Notes: generated from the sequence alone by a model not told the origin. Shown: positions 1 through 9,704, numbered from the stretch's first letter. The stretch: DNA of 64,000 nt from Burkholderia anthina (GCF_001547525.1 NZ_LNJP01000003.1:434001-498000), one strand, 5' to 3'. Made by a program: numbers and translations.

Positions 1-482
1 TCGGTCAGCGGGTTCGACGGCGTCTCGAGGAAGAACATCTTCGTTTCCGGCCGCACGGCTTCCTGCCATGCGTTCAGGTCGGTCGGGTCGACGAAGGTCG
101 TCGTGATCCCGAACTTGCTGAAGATCTGCGAGAACATCCCGAGCGTCGAGCCGAACAGGCTGCGCGAGCTGACGAGGTGGTCGCCCGCCTGCAGCGCGGA
201 CATCACGACCGACATGATCGCGGCCATGCCCGACGCCGTCGCGATGCACGCCTCGCCGCCCTCGAGCGCCGCGAGACGCTCCTGGAACATGGTGACGGTC
301 GGGTTCGTGAAGCGCGAATAGGTGAAATAGTCTTCCGAATTCGCGAAGCGCTCGGCCGCGTCGGCCGCGCTCGAGAAGCAGAAGCTCGACGTGAGGAACA
401 GCGCTTCCGAATGCTCGTTGAAGTCGCTGCGCAGCGTGCCCGCGCGCACGGCAAGCGTGTCGAAGTTGAGGGAGTCGTCCAT
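1..482 (-). CDS. metZ: O-succinylhomoserine sulfhydrylase, N-terminal part (cut by window edge)
   Basis: Only the first 160 or so residues are present; the gene runs off the left edge. The product is a PLP enzyme of the Cys/Met metabolism family that makes homocysteine from an activated homoserine and sulfide in methionine synthesis. Visible family signatures are YSRFTNPT (residues 55-62, PLP phosphate-contact region) and ASGMAA (83-88). The PLP lysine lies beyond the edge. ATG at 482 gives the expected MDDSLNFDT start. It is separated from purF by a 263-bp leader that contains a riboswitch-like element and a terminator hairpin, so it is probably controlled separately from purF. Confidence 0.93.
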   Translation of the reverse strand, partial: MDDSLNFDTLAVRAGTLRSDFNEHSEALFLTSSFCFSSAADAAERFANSEDYFTYSRFTNPTVTMFQERLAALEGGEACIATASGMAAIMSVVMSALQAGDHLVSSRSLFGSTLGMFSQIFSKFGITTTFVDPTDLNAWQEAVRPETKMFFLETPSNPLT

Positions 483-557
483 GTTCCGTTTTCCGTATTC
501 GATGGCCGCGCCGACGGTCATGCACGAGGCGCGGACCCGGTCAAAACCGAGGCCAAA

Positions 558-594
558 AACAAAAAGCCCGCTATGCGTCGGCATCAGCGGGCTT
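558..594 (-). terminator. Rho-independent terminator/attenuator between purF and metZ
   Basis: The minus strand forms AAGCCCGCT (594-586), a 13-nt loop and AGCGGGCTT (572-564), followed by a T-rich tract (TTTTTGTTTTT). It lies after purF and about 80 nt before metZ, downstream of the SAM-II-like aptamer. It could therefore end purF transcripts and act as the expression platform for metZ. Confidence 0.75.
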
Positions 595-639
595 CGGTGC
601 GGTACGACAGCGATCGACTCGGGCCGGCTGCCGCCGGCC

Positions 640-703
640 TTCGCTTTAGCTGTTTTGGGAAGTTGCCCCGCGTCCGCAAGCTGATATCAAATCGACGCAA
701 GGC
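640..703 (-). promoter_or_regulatory. Candidate SAM-II riboswitch in the metZ leader
   Basis: Reading the minus strand, CCTTGCGTC (702-694) can pair with GACGCGGGG (674-666), a 9-bp stem with two G-U pairs. The loop begins GATTTG (693-688) and contains GCTTGC (682-677). The 3' flank has AAAACAGCTAAAGCG (656-642), whose AAGC can pair with the loop GCTT as a pseudoknot. GAUUUG, GCUUGC and AAACA..GCUAAAG in this order match the SAM-II (metA motif) consensus as I recall it. The element precedes metZ, a typical SAM-II target. A GC hairpin (639-622) follows directly. Confidence 0.7.
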
Positions 704-745
704 CACATCCTATCACGCCTCGATCCAAGCGCGCGCCGGCGTGAG

Positions 746-2278
746 TTACTCGACCGACAGTTGCAGGTTCATCTGCGAGCGCTCGGTATCGCTGGCCGTA
801 TCGCGATCGGCCTGCGACGCCGGCGTGAGACGCGCGCGCTCGATCGCATCGAGGTACTCGGGCGTCACGGCGCCGGTGATGTAGTTGCCGTCGAAGCACG
901 ACGCCTCGAAGCGCTCGAGCTTCGGGTTGATGTCGCGCACCGCGCGGCGCAGATCGTCGACGTCCTGATAGATCAGGTGATCGGCGCCGATGATCTTCGC
1001 GACTTCTTCGTCGGTGCGGCCGTGCGCGACGAGCTCGCCACGCGTCGGCATGTCGATGCCGTACACATTCGGGAATTTCACGGGCGGCGCAGCCGACGCG
1101 AAGATCACCGACTTCGCGCCCGCATCGCGCGCCATCTGCACGATTTCGTGCGAGGTCGTGCCGCGCACGATCGAATCGTCGACGATCAGCACGTGCTTGT
1201 CCTTGAACTCAATGCTCATCGCGTTGAGCTTCTGGCGCACCGACTTCTTGCGCACGGCTTGCCCCGGCATGATGAACGTGCGGCCGACGTAGCGGTTCTT
1301 GAAGAAGCCTTCGCGGTACTCGACGCCGAGCTTCGCGGCGACCTGCATCGCGGCCGGGCGCGACGAATCGGGAATCGGCATCACGACGTCGATCGGCACG
1401 TTCGGCAGTTCGCGCTTGATCTTCTCGGCGAGATAGTCGCCCATGCGCAGGCGCACGTTGTACACCGGCACGCCGTCGAGGCACGAATCCGGACGGGCCA
1501 GATACACGTATTCGAACATGCACGGATTCAGCGTCGGGTTCTCCGCGCACTGCTGGCTGTGGAAGTTGCCGGCCTTGTCGATGAAGACCGCTTCGCCCGG
1601 CTCCAGGTCGCGCACGAATTCGAAACCGATGCCTTCGACCGCCACCGACTCCGATGCGACCATCCATTCGGTGCCGTGCTCGGTTTCGAGCTTGCCGATG
1701 CACAGCGGGCGGATGCCGAACGGGTCGCGGAACGCGAGCAGGCCGTAGCCGGCGATCAGCGACACGATCGCGTACGAACCCTGCAGGCGGCGATGCACGC
1801 CCGAGACCGCCTTGAACACCGACGCCGGATCGAGCTCGAGGCCGGTGGTCGACAGTTGCAGCTCGTGCGCGAACACGTTGAGCAGCACTTCGCTGTCGGA
1901 GTTGGTGTTGATGTGCCGGCGGTCGATCCGGAACATCTCGTCCTTCAGCTGCATCCAGTTCGTCAGGTTGCCGTTGTGCGCTAGGATGATCCCGAACGGC
2001 GCGTTCACGTAGAACGGCTGCGCCTCGGCCTCGCTCGACGCCGAGCCGGCCGTCGGGTAGCGTACCTGGCCGATGCCGTAGGTGCCGGGCAGGCTGCGCA
2101 TGTTGCGCGTGCGGAACACGTCGCGCACCATGCCGTTCGCCTTGTACATGTGGAAATTGCTGCCGTCCGCCGTCGCGATGCCCGCCGCGTCCTGACCGCG
2201 ATGCTGCAGCAGCAGCAGGCTGTCATAGATCAGCTGATTGACAGGGGATTGGGAGATAACGCCTACGATGCCGCACAT
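746..2278 (-). CDS. purF: Amidophosphoribosyltransferase
   Basis: First committed enzyme of purine synthesis: PRPP plus glutamine gives phosphoribosylamine. The 510-residue length is normal for PurF. After Met removal Cys2 (MCGIVGV) becomes the N-terminal nucleophile of the class II glutaminase domain. The PRPP-binding loop VDDSIVRGTTS lies at about residues 366-376 in the C-terminal phosphoribosyltransferase domain. It follows cvpA by 51 bp, the purF-cvpA pairing seen in many proteobacteria. Confidence 0.97.
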   Translation of the reverse strand: MCGIVGVISQSPVNQLIYDSLLLLQHRGQDAAGIATADGSNFHMYKANGMVRDVFRTRNMRSLPGTYGIGQVRYPTAGSASSEAEAQPFYVNAPFGIILAHNGNLTNWMQLKDEMFRIDRRHINTNSDSEVLLNVFAHELQLSTTGLELDPASVFKAVSGVHRRLQGSYAIVSLIAGYGLLAFRDPFGIRPLCIGKLETEHGTEWMVASESVAVEGIGFEFVRDLEPGEAVFIDKAGNFHSQQCAENPTLNPCMFEYVYLARPDSCLDGVPVYNVRLRMGDYLAEKIKRELPNVPIDVVMPIPDSSRPAAMQVAAKLGVEYREGFFKNRYVGRTFIMPGQAVRKKSVRQKLNAMSIEFKDKHVLIVDDSIVRGTTSHEIVQMARDAGAKSVIFASAAPPVKFPNVYGIDMPTRGELVAHGRTDEEVAKIIGADHLIYQDVDDLRRAVRDINPKLERFEASCFDGNYITGAVTPEYLDAIERARLTPASQADRDTASDTERSQMNLQLSVE

Positions 2279-2329
2279 GGCATGTCCTTCAAGATGACAA
2301 AATCGGTTCCGTCCTGCCCGGCCGCGCCG

Positions 2330-2824
2330 TCACACGCGTACGTACTGGGCCATGCCGTCGGGCAGGAGCTGCTTCAGCTCGTGCACGCCCTGTTCGGCAA
2401 AAGGACGCAATAGCGCATTGCGCCAGAAATCCTGTTTGGGCAGTTCGGTCAGCCCGGCCGCCGCGACCAGCAGCACTACCAGCACACAGCCGCGGACGAG
2501 CCCGAACATCATGCCCAGCGAGCGGTCGACGCCGCCCAGGCCGCTCGCCTGCGCGATCCGCGACAGCAGCGCGTTCGCCACGCCGGCGACCAGCACGACG
2601 CCGATCACGAGCAACGCGAAGGCGATCACCCACTGCGTCAGCGCGCCGCCCGGCCAGTTCGCCGGAATGTACGGCACGACCAGCCCGACGTAGCGGCCCG
2701 CGATCACGACCGCCGCGATCCAGCCGATCAGCCCGAAAATCTCGGACACGAAGCCGCGCCACGCGCCGCGCAGCGCCGATAACGCGATCACCGCCAATAC
2801 AGCGTAGTCGAAAGCCGTCAGCAT
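2330..2824 (-). CDS. cvpA: CvpA family inner-membrane protein
   Basis: A 164-residue protein with about four hydrophobic segments, starting MLTAFDYAVLAVIALSALRG, typical of the CvpA (colicin V production) family. The family is linked to purF and to envelope homeostasis, but its biochemical role is unsettled. It starts only 6 bp after the SPOR-domain gene stop and lies 51 bp before purF, so the three are probably co-transcribed. Confidence 0.92.
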   Translation of the reverse strand: MLTAFDYAVLAVIALSALRGAWRGFVSEIFGLIGWIAAVVIAGRYVGLVVPYIPANWPGGALTQWVIAFALLVIGVVLVAGVANALLSRIAQASGLGGVDRSLGMMFGLVRGCVLVVLLVAAAGLTELPKQDFWRNALLRPFAEQGVHELKQLLPDGMAQYVRV

Positions 2825-2830
2825 CGCACG

Positions 2831-3667
2831 TTACTGCGTCAGTCCGGCTTCGCGCACCTTCGCGATCGCGGCGGATGCCGCCGCACGATCCGCGAACGGG
2901 CCGGCACGCAGCAGTGTAGCCGTGCTGCCGTCGGCCTGCTTGCTGTGCTCGACATATGCGGGCACGCCCGCCGATTTCAACTTGGTGGCCCACGAACGGG
3001 CGGTCGCGGCGTCCTTGAACGAACCGAGCTGCACCGCGAAGCGCGCACCGGCCGGCGACGCCGGCGACGATGCGTCGCCGCCGTCCGGGCTCGCGGCGCC
3101 GGCATTCGCGACGGTTGCGGGCGCAGGCTTCGGCGCGGCCGGTTTCGCCGCCGGAGCGGCCGGCTTCGGCGCGGGCTTCGGCGGCGTCACGCTCGCGGTG
3201 GTGGTCGTATCGGGTTTCGCGGCCGGCTTGGCGGCATCCTTCGGCGCGGGCGCCGGTGCGGCCGCCACGGCCGCGTCGGATGCGGGCGGCTCGTCGTGCG
3301 CGACGCCCGCCTGCACGTCGGACACGTCGTCGTCGCGCGGCGCGACCGCCTGGTGCGCGGGCCGGTTCGGGATGTCGATCGCGATGTCGTCGGTGACCGG
3401 CTTCGGGTGCGAGTCGAGCACCATCGGGAGCACGATCACGGCGGCCACGACGAGCGCGATCGCGCCGACGAGGCGACGGCGCGCGCGTTGCTTTTCAGGA
3501 AGGGTCGGATCGAGGAGCAGTGCGTCCGATTCCGGACGCTCGGTGCGGCGCGTGCGGCGCTCGACGCGTTCAGTGCGCTCCGTGCGCACGTTCCGGGAGG
3601 CCCCGGTGCGACCGCCGCGCCGCGGGGGCGCGTCGTCGTCTTTCTTGCCGAACGAGAAAATTCCCAT
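2831..3667 (-). CDS. dedD: DedD-like SPOR-domain cell-division protein
   Basis: A 278-residue bitopic membrane protein. A basic, Arg-rich cytoplasmic N-terminus is followed by one membrane segment (RLVGAIALVVAAVIVLP, about residues 65-81). Next comes a long Ala/Pro/Lys-rich periplasmic linker and a C-terminal SPOR domain beginning RFAVQLGSF. SPOR domains bind denuded septal peptidoglycan. The position between folC and cvpA matches dedD in other proteobacteria. The linker is low complexity and could vary in length between strains. Confidence 0.88.
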   Translation of the reverse strand: MGIFSFGKKDDDAPPRRGGRTGASRNVRTERTERVERRTRRTERPESDALLLDPTLPEKQRARRRLVGAIALVVAAVIVLPMVLDSHPKPVTDDIAIDIPNRPAHQAVAPRDDDVSDVQAGVAHDEPPASDAAVAAAPAPAPKDAAKPAAKPDTTTTASVTPPKPAPKPAAPAAKPAAPKPAPATVANAGAASPDGGDASSPASPAGARFAVQLGSFKDAATARSWATKLKSAGVPAYVEHSKQADGSTATLLRAGPFADRAAASAAIAKVREAGLTQ

Positions 3668-3696
3668 GAATGGCTGAGTCCGAAACTGCCCGTCAG

Positions 3697-5007
3697 TCAG
3701 TGTTGCTGCGATTTACGGTAGGCCAGCACGCCGGCAACCGTATGGAAACTGCCGAAAACCACGATTCTATCATTCTCGGATGCTCTTTTTAGTGCATCGC
3801 GAAACGCTTCCGCGGGCGACGCGTAACGCGTCACGCTCGAATCGGGCCCCTCCTCCACGCCGGCCTTGCGCAGCGCGGCTTCGAGCTGCTCCGCGGAGGC
3901 CGCGCGCGGCAGCGGCAGGTCGGTCACGCACCAGTGGTCGATCTCGCCCTTCAGGTGCTGCAGCACGCCGTCGATGTCCTTGTCGTGCATCGCGCCGAAC
4001 ACCGCGTACGTGTACGGGAAGAAGCCCATGTTGCCGAGGTTCTGCTCGAGCACGGCCGACGCATGCGGGTTGTGCGCGACGTCGAGCACGATCGCCGGCT
4101 TGCCGGGCAGCACCTGGAAGCGCCCCGGCAGCTCGACGTTCGCGAGCCCGAGCCGGATGTCCTGCGCGGACACCGGCAGCACCGGGCGCAGCGCCTCGAG
4201 CGCGGCGAGCGCGGCCGACGCGTTGATCAGCTGGTTCGCGCCGCGCAGCGCCGGATACGCGAGCGCCGGATAGCGCTTGTCGCGGCCGAGGTAGCTCCAT
4301 TGCTGGCGCTCGGCCCCTGCCTGCGCCTCGTAGCGGAAATCGCGGCCGACGAGCCACAGGTCGGCGCCGATCGCTTCGGCGTGGTCGACGAGCGTCTGCG
4401 GCGCGGCCGGATCGCCGCAGATCGCCGGCTTGCCCGCGCGGAAGATCCCCGCCTTCTCGAACGCGATCTTCTCGCGCGTGTCGCCGAGGTATTCGGTGTG
4501 ATCGATGTCGATGCTCGTGACGATCGCGCAATCGGTGTCGATGATGTTCACCGCATCGAGCCGGCCGCCGAGGCCGACTTCGAGGATCACCGCGTCGAGC
4601 CCGCGCGAGGCGAACAGATGCAGGATCGCGAGCGTCGTGAATTCGAAATACGTGAGCGACACGGGCTCGGCCAGCGACGTGCGCGCGGCTTCGACGGCCT
4701 CGAAGTGCGGCAGCAGTTCGTCGTCGGTCACGTTCTGCCCGTTCACGCGCGCGCGCTCGTTGAATGCGAGCAGGTGCGGCGACGTGTGGCAGCCGACCTT
4801 GTAACCCGCGCGCACGAGAATCGTCTCGAGGAACGCGCAGGTCGAGCCCTTGCCGTTCGTGCCGCCGACGGTGATCACCGGGCACGCGAATTCGAGCTGC
4901 AGCGCCGCCTTGACCTGCCCGATGCGGGTCAGGCCCATGTCGATGCCGACCGGGTGCGCGCGTTCGAGATGCGAAAGCCACGCGTCGAGAGTGGGAAATG
5001 TGCTCAT
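3697..5007 (-). CDS. folC: Bifunctional dihydrofolate/folylpolyglutamate synthase
   Basis: A 436-residue Mur-ligase-family enzyme that joins glutamate to dihydropteroate and extends folate polyglutamates. The ATP P-loop is TVGGTNGKGST, near residues 46-56. The N-terminal segment with VGIDMGLTRI and the C-terminal glutamate-ligase domain (VLDVAHNPHA) are both present. A strong terminator separates it from accD upstream, so folC-dedD-cvpA-purF probably has its own promoter in the 95-bp gap before folC. Confidence 0.96.
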   Translation of the reverse strand: MSTFPTLDAWLSHLERAHPVGIDMGLTRIGQVKAALQLEFACPVITVGGTNGKGSTCAFLETILVRAGYKVGCHTSPHLLAFNERARVNGQNVTDDELLPHFEAVEAARTSLAEPVSLTYFEFTTLAILHLFASRGLDAVILEVGLGGRLDAVNIIDTDCAIVTSIDIDHTEYLGDTREKIAFEKAGIFRAGKPAICGDPAAPQTLVDHAEAIGADLWLVGRDFRYEAQAGAERQQWSYLGRDKRYPALAYPALRGANQLINASAALAALEALRPVLPVSAQDIRLGLANVELPGRFQVLPGKPAIVLDVAHNPHASAVLEQNLGNMGFFPYTYAVFGAMHDKDIDGVLQHLKGEIDHWCVTDLPLPRAASAEQLEAALRKAGVEEGPDSSVTRYASPAEAFRDALKRASENDRIVVFGSFHTVAGVLAYRKSQQH

Positions 5008-5040
5008 CGGATCAAATCTGGATCGGTACCGCCACTACGC

Positions 5041-5081
5041 CAAAAAGCAAAGCGCGCCGCCTGAGAAGCCAGGCGACGCGC
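5041..5081 (-). terminator. Rho-independent terminator between accD and folC
   Basis: The minus strand folds GCGCGTCGCCTG (5081-5070) with CAGGCGGCGCGC (5063-5052), a 12-bp stem containing one G-U pair and a 6-nt loop. The run TTTGCTTTTT follows. It splits the long array into a fimV...accD part and a folC...purF part. Confidence 0.85.
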
Positions 5082-5102
5082 GGAGTCACGACGTTGCGCC
5101 GG

Positions 5103-5975
5103 TCAGGCCAGCGCGTCGGCCGGCTGTCGCTGCAGCAGCGCGAGCAACTGCGCGATCTCGTCGCGCATCTTGCGACGGTCGACGATCATGTCGATCGCGC
5201 CCGTCTTCAGCAGGAATTCGGCGCGCTGGAAGCCTTCCGGCAGCTTCTCGCGGACCGTCTGCTCGATCACGCGCGGGCCGGCGAAGCCGATCAGCGCCTT
5301 CGGCTCCGCGATCACGACGTCGCCGAGGAACGCGAAGCTCGCCGACACGCCGCCCATCGTCGGGTCGGTCAGCACCGAAATGAACGGCAGCTTCGCTTCG
5401 GCCAGCTTGGTCAGCATCGCGGTGGTCTTTGCCATCTGCATCAGCGACAGCAGGCTTTCCTGCATCCGTGCGCCGCCCGATGCCGTGAAGCAGATGAACG
5501 GCACGTGCTGCTCCAGCGCATTCTGCGCACCGCGCGCGAAGCGCTCGCCGACGACCGAACCCATCGAGCCGCCCATGAACGAGAATTCGAAGCACGCTGC
5601 CACGACCGGCAGCGTGTGGATCGCGCCGCCCATCACGACCATCGCGTCGGTTTCGCCGGTTTCGTCCATCGCTTCCTTCAGACGATCGGGGTACTTGCGG
5701 CTGTCCTTGAACTTCAGCGAGTCGACCGGCACGACTTCCTGGCCGATCTCGTAGCGGCCTTCCGGATCGAGCAGCCCGTCGAGGCGCTCGCGCGCGCCGA
5801 TGCGCATGTGGTGATCGCACTTCGGGCACACGTGCAGGTTCGCGTCCACGTCGTTGCGATAGAGAACGGCCTCGCAGGACGGGCACTTGACCCACAGGCC
5901 TTCCGGAATGCCCTTGCGGCTTTTCGGGTCGGTCTGCTTGATCTTCGGCGGCAACAGTTTGTCGAGCCAGCTCAT
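5103..5975 (-). CDS. accD: Acetyl-CoA carboxylase carboxyltransferase subunit beta
   Basis: A 290-residue beta subunit of carboxyltransferase, which with AccA moves the carboxyl group from biotin-AccB to acetyl-CoA, the first step of fatty-acid synthesis. The N-terminal four-cysteine zinc ribbon is visible (CPSC near residue 31, CPKC near residue 53), followed by the crotonase-fold core ([20 protein letters not shown]). It lies 65 bp after trpA, the usual trp-accD-folC order. Confidence 0.97.
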   Translation of the reverse strand: MSWLDKLLPPKIKQTDPKSRKGIPEGLWVKCPSCEAVLYRNDVDANLHVCPKCDHHMRIGARERLDGLLDPEGRYEIGQEVVPVDSLKFKDSRKYPDRLKEAMDETGETDAMVVMGGAIHTLPVVAACFEFSFMGGSMGSVVGERFARGAQNALEQHVPFICFTASGGARMQESLLSLMQMAKTTAMLTKLAEAKLPFISVLTDPTMGGVSASFAFLGDVVIAEPKALIGFAGPRVIEQTVREKLPEGFQRAEFLLKTGAIDMIVDRRKMRDEIAQLLALLQRQPADALA

Positions 5976-6040
5976 CGTATGGTTTCCTGTTCCGTGGCGG
6001 GGCGGGCCGACGCGGCCCGTTCCCGCTTCCTGTGTTGTGT

Positions 6041-6856
6041 TTATCGCGCCGTGTTGCCGGCACCGTCCAGGGCGGCGCGCAGCTCGGCGATGAACGTCTT
6101 CAGCGCGGCGGCGGCACCTTCCGGCGCGGCGCTCTCGAGCAGTTGCACGAGGCGGCTGCCGATCACGACGGCGTCCGACACTTCGGCCACCGCACGCGCC
6201 GTTTCGGCGTCGCGGATACCGAAGCCGACACCCACCGGAACCGGCACGCGCGACTTGATGGCCGGGATTTTACCTGCAATGCTCGAAACATCCAGATTTC
6301 CCGCGCCGGTCACGCCCTTGAGCGACACGTAATACACGTAGCCGCTCGCGATCTTGCCGACGTCGGCGATGCGTTCGTCGGTCGACGTCGGCGCGAGCAG
6401 GAAGATCGGATCGATCTGCGCGGCCCGCATCTTTTCGGCGAACACGCCCGCCTCTTCCGGCGGATAGTCGACCACCAGCACGCCGTCGACGCCGGCCGCG
6501 TGCGCTTCGGCCGCGAACGCGTCGACACCCATCCGTTCGATCGGGTTCGCATAGCCCATCAGCACGACGGGGGTGTTGGGGTCGGTTTCGCGAAAACGCT
6601 TCACGTCGGCGAGCACGCTCTTCAACGTGACGCCGCGCGCGAGCGCGCGCTCCGACGAGCGCTGGATCACGGGGCCGTCGGCCATCGGGTCCGAGAACGG
6701 CACGCCGAGCTCGATCACGTCCGCGCCGCCGGCGGCGAGCGCGTGCATGAATTCGACGGTTTTCGCTGGGTCCGGGTCGCCGGCCGTGATGAACGGGATC
6801 AGGCCCTTACGGCCTTGTTCGGCGAGTGCGGCGAAGGTCTGCTGAATACGGGACAT
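6041..6856 (-). CDS. trpA: Tryptophan synthase alpha chain
   Basis: A 271-residue TIM barrel that cleaves indole-3-glycerol phosphate to indole and passes indole through a tunnel to TrpB. The catalytic Glu and Asp lie in [14 protein letters not shown], near residues 47-60. It follows the DNA methylase gene by 36 bp. That methylase separates trpB and trpA, which are adjacent in most bacteria. Confidence 0.97.
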   Translation of the reverse strand: MSRIQQTFAALAEQGRKGLIPFITAGDPDPAKTVEFMHALAAGGADVIELGVPFSDPMADGPVIQRSSERALARGVTLKSVLADVKRFRETDPNTPVVLMGYANPIERMGVDAFAAEAHAAGVDGVLVVDYPPEEAGVFAEKMRAAQIDPIFLLAPTSTDERIADVGKIASGYVYYVSLKGVTGAGNLDVSSIAGKIPAIKSRVPVPVGVGFGIRDAETARAVAEVSDAVVIGSRLVQLLESAAPEGAAAALKTFIAELRAALDGAGNTAR

Positions 6857-6892
6857 GGCAATTTTCCTCAGTGCATTCGGCGGCGGCGCGAT

Positions 6893-7741
6893 TCACGCGC
6901 ACGCCGGCGCGGCGAGCGCGCTCACGCGCTCGTGCGCGATCGCACAATAGCTTTCGTTGATCTCGTAGCCGACGAAGTCGCGCCCCTGCCGTGCGCAGGC
7001 CACCGCGGTCGTGCCGCTGCCCATGAACGGATCGAGCACGCGGCCGCCCGGCGGGCAGCTTGCGAGCACCATCCGCTCGATGATTTCCAGCGGCTTCTGG
7101 GTCGGATGATCGACGCGCTCCGCGTGCTGCCGGTGCAGGCGCGAGACCGACCAGACGTCCTTCGGGTTGTAGCCCATCTCCAGCCACTTGCTGCCTTCGA
7201 ACAGCTTGCGCGAGCGGGCCTTCTTCGTGTCGGCGTCGTACGGGATGCGGACCGGATCGAGATCGAAGTAATACGCTTTGGAAACCGCGAAAAAGCCGAT
7301 GTTGTCGTGCACCGACGTGAAACGGCGCGTCGTGCCGCCCATGCTCGGCACGCGCCGGTCCCAGATGATCTCGTTGACCATCGTGAGTTGCGTCTTCAGG
7401 AAACTGAAGATTTCCGGCGCGTACTGCCACGTGCAGAAGATGTACATCGACCCGCTCGGCTTCAGTTTCGGAATCGCGAGTTCGAGCCACTCGCGCGTCC
7501 ACGCGAGGAAATCGTCGCCCGAACGCTTGTCCGAATCGTTGCCGTAGTCCTTGCCGAGCCCGTACGGCGGATCGGCGACGATCAGGTCGATCGACGCATC
7601 CGGCAAGTGCGCGGCATCGGTCAGGAAATCGCGGTTGTGCAGTTCGATACCGGGCGGCAGCGCGCGCGGCACGGCGGCCGGCTGAACCGCCTCCGCCTCG
7701 CTCGCGGCGCCGCCGCCCGGCTCTTCGATCAGGTCACGCAT
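6893..7741 (-). CDS. Site-specific DNA adenine methyltransferase (orphan, beta class)
   Basis: A 282-residue amino-methyltransferase. Motif IV DPPYG is at residues 57-61 and the SAM-binding motif DPFMGSGT at 237-244, preceded by HPTQKP (212-217). This catalytic-first order is the beta class, as in CcrM. No restriction gene is nearby, so it is an orphan methylase likely to act in epigenetic regulation. From memory, the B. cenocepacia methylase in this locus methylates GTWWAC and affects gene expression; assignment here is by locus and family. It lies 9 bp after trpB and is probably co-expressed with the trp genes. Confidence 0.92.
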   Translation of the reverse strand: MRDLIEEPGGGAASEAEAVQPAAVPRALPPGIELHNRDFLTDAAHLPDASIDLIVADPPYGLGKDYGNDSDKRSGDDFLAWTREWLELAIPKLKPSGSMYIFCTWQYAPEIFSFLKTQLTMVNEIIWDRRVPSMGGTTRRFTSVHDNIGFFAVSKAYYFDLDPVRIPYDADTKKARSRKLFEGSKWLEMGYNPKDVWSVSRLHRQHAERVDHPTQKPLEIIERMVLASCPPGGRVLDPFMGSGTTAVACARQGRDFVGYEINESYCAIAHERVSALAAPACA

Positions 7742-7750
7742 CGTTCGGGG

Positions 7751-8944
7751 TCAGAGCGCGATGCCCGATCGCTCGGCGACCGTGTGCATGTCCTTGTCGC
7801 CGCGGCCCGACAGGTTGACGAGCAGGATCTTGTCCTTCGGCAACGTCGGCGCGAGCTTCACGCCATACGCGATCGCGTGGCTCGACTCGAGCGCGGGAAT
7901 GATTCCCTCGATCCGGCAGCAGTCGTGGAACGCCTTCAACGCTTCCGCGTCGGTGATCGGCACGTACTGCGCGCGGCCGCTGTCCTTCAGCCATGCGTGC
8001 TCGGGGCCGACGCCCGGATAGTCGAGGCCCGCCGACACCGAATGCGTCTCGATGATCTGGCCGTTGTCGTCCTGCAGCAGGTACGTGCGATTGCCGTGCA
8101 GCACGCCCGGGCTGCCGGCGATCAGCGACGCCGCGTGATGGCCCGTGTCGAGGCCGTCGCCGGCCGCTTCGACGCCGATCAGCTGCACCGACGTATCGTC
8201 GATGTACGGATAGAAAATGCCCATCGCGTTCGACCCGCCGCCGACGCAGGCGATCACCGCGTCGGGCTGCCGGCCCGCGAGCTCGGGCATCTGCACCTTG
8301 CACTCGTCGCCGATCACGCGCTGGAAGTCGCGCACCATCATCGGGTACGGGTGCGGGCCCGCGACCGTGCCGATGATGTAGAACGTGCTTTCGATGTTCG
8401 TGACCCAGTCGCGCATCGCTTCGTTCAGCGCGTCCTTCAGCGTGCGCGAACCCGATTCGACCGGCACGACCGTCGCGCCCAGCAGCTTCATCCGGTACAC
8501 GTTCGCGGCCTGCCGGCGCACGTCCTCGGCGCCCATGTAGACGACGCACTCCATCCCGAAGCGCGCGCAGATGGTCGCGGTCGCGACGCCGTGCTGGCCG
8601 GCGCCCGTTTCCGCGATCACGCGCTTCTTGCCCATGCGCTTCGCGAGCAGCGCCTGGCCGATCACGTTGTTGATCTTGTGCGCGCCCGTGTGGTTCAGGT
8701 CTTCACGCTTCAGGTAGATCTGCGCGCCGCCGAGCGTCTCGCTCCAGCGCTGCGCGTGGTAGATCGGCGACGGACGGCCGACGAAATGCTTCAGCTCGCG
8801 CTCGAATTCGGCGACGAAATCGGGATCGTTCTGGAACTTTTCATACGCCGCGCGCAGTTCGTCCAGCGCGTGAATCAGCGTCTCGGCGACGAACACGCCG
8901 CCATACGGGCCGAAATGGCCACGATCATCAGGAAGGTTGTACAT
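7751..8944 (-). CDS. trpB: Tryptophan synthase beta chain
   Basis: A 397-residue PLP enzyme that condenses indole with serine to tryptophan. The PLP lysine sits in HTGAHKINN, near residues 83-91. The glycine-rich phosphate loop [10 protein letters not shown] is also intact. It follows trpF by 55 bp and precedes the methylase gene, within a fimV-truA-trpF-trpB-methylase-trpA-accD unit. Confidence 0.97.
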   Translation of the reverse strand: MYNLPDDRGHFGPYGGVFVAETLIHALDELRAAYEKFQNDPDFVAEFERELKHFVGRPSPIYHAQRWSETLGGAQIYLKREDLNHTGAHKINNVIGQALLAKRMGKKRVIAETGAGQHGVATATICARFGMECVVYMGAEDVRRQAANVYRMKLLGATVVPVESGSRTLKDALNEAMRDWVTNIESTFYIIGTVAGPHPYPMMVRDFQRVIGDECKVQMPELAGRQPDAVIACVGGGSNAMGIFYPYIDDTSVQLIGVEAAGDGLDTGHHAASLIAGSPGVLHGNRTYLLQDDNGQIIETHSVSAGLDYPGVGPEHAWLKDSGRAQYVPITDAEALKAFHDCCRIEGIIPALESSHAIAYGVKLAPTLPKDKILLVNLSGRGDKDMHTVAERSGIAL

Positions 8945-8999
8945 GGTGTCTCTCTCGATCGGTCGGTGCGCCCCGCCCGCGGGGCCGCACCGGCTTGCA

Positions 9000-9704
9000 T
9001 CACCCGGCGTCCGCTTCGCGCACCGCGCGTACGAACGCCGCCATCCGGGCGTGATCCTTCACGCCCTTCGCGCCCTCCACTTCGATGCCACTGGAGACAT
9101 CGACAGCAAACGGACGCAGCTGGCGGATCGCATCACCGACGTTTTGCGCGTTCAAGCCACCACTCAAAACGGCCCGACGCGCGAGCTCTGCGGGAATAAG
9201 AGACCAATCGAAGACCTTGCCGCTACCGCCGTAATCCGGCACCAGGGTGTCGAACAGGAGGCCGCGCGCTTTCGAATAATGAAGAGCCGATTCTACCAAA
9301 TCGGCACGCTGCGTCGAGGGGCCGACGCGCACCGCGCGCAACCACGGCAGGCGCGCCGCGCGGCCGAGCGCGTCGCACTGCTCGGGCGTCTCGTCGCCAT
9401 GGAACTGCAGCACCGTGAGCGGCACGTCGCGCACGACGGCTTCGATCTCGGCCTCGGTCGCATTCACGAACAGCCCGACCACCGAGACGAACGGCGGCGC
9501 CAGGCTCGCCAGCTCGGCCGCCTGCGCGATCGTCACCGCGCGCGGGCTCTTCGGATAGAACACGAGGCCGATCGCATCGGCGCCGAGGGCCGCCGCGTGC
9601 AGCACGTCCTCGGGCCGCGACAGTCCGCACAGCTTGATGCGCGTGCGCGGCGGCACGCCCGCCGCCGCGGCGGAACTCGAAGGGGACACGGCGTGATCCG
9701 TCAT
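9000..9704 (-). CDS. trpF: Phosphoribosylanthranilate isomerase
   Basis: A 234-residue TIM barrel enzyme (Amadori rearrangement of N-(5-phosphoribosyl)anthranilate). The active-site cysteine is in [10 protein letters not shown] (Cys26) and the catalytic Asp in [11 protein letters not shown] chose the ATG at 9704 because its first bases overlap the truA stop codon (ATGA). A longer in-frame extension upstream to 10037 lies inside truA and is not protein-like. Confidence 0.94.
   Translation of the reverse strand: MTDHAVSPSSSAAAAGVPPRTRIKLCGLSRPEDVLHAAALGADAIGLVFYPKSPRAVTIAQAAELASLAPPFVSVVGLFVNATEAEIEAVVRDVPLTVLQFHGDETPEQCDALGRAARLPWLRAVRVGPSTQRADLVESALHYSKARGLLFDTLVPDYGGSGKVFDWSLIPAELARRAVLSGGLNAQNVGDAIRQLRPFAVDVSSGIEVEGAKGVKDHARMAAFVRAVREADAG

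Noticed and set aside
6032..9199. A 1055-codon plus-strand open frame
   Set aside because: It is antisense to trpA, the methylase and trpB, rich in Arg/His/Ala and free of domains. Long shadow frames are normal at this GC content.
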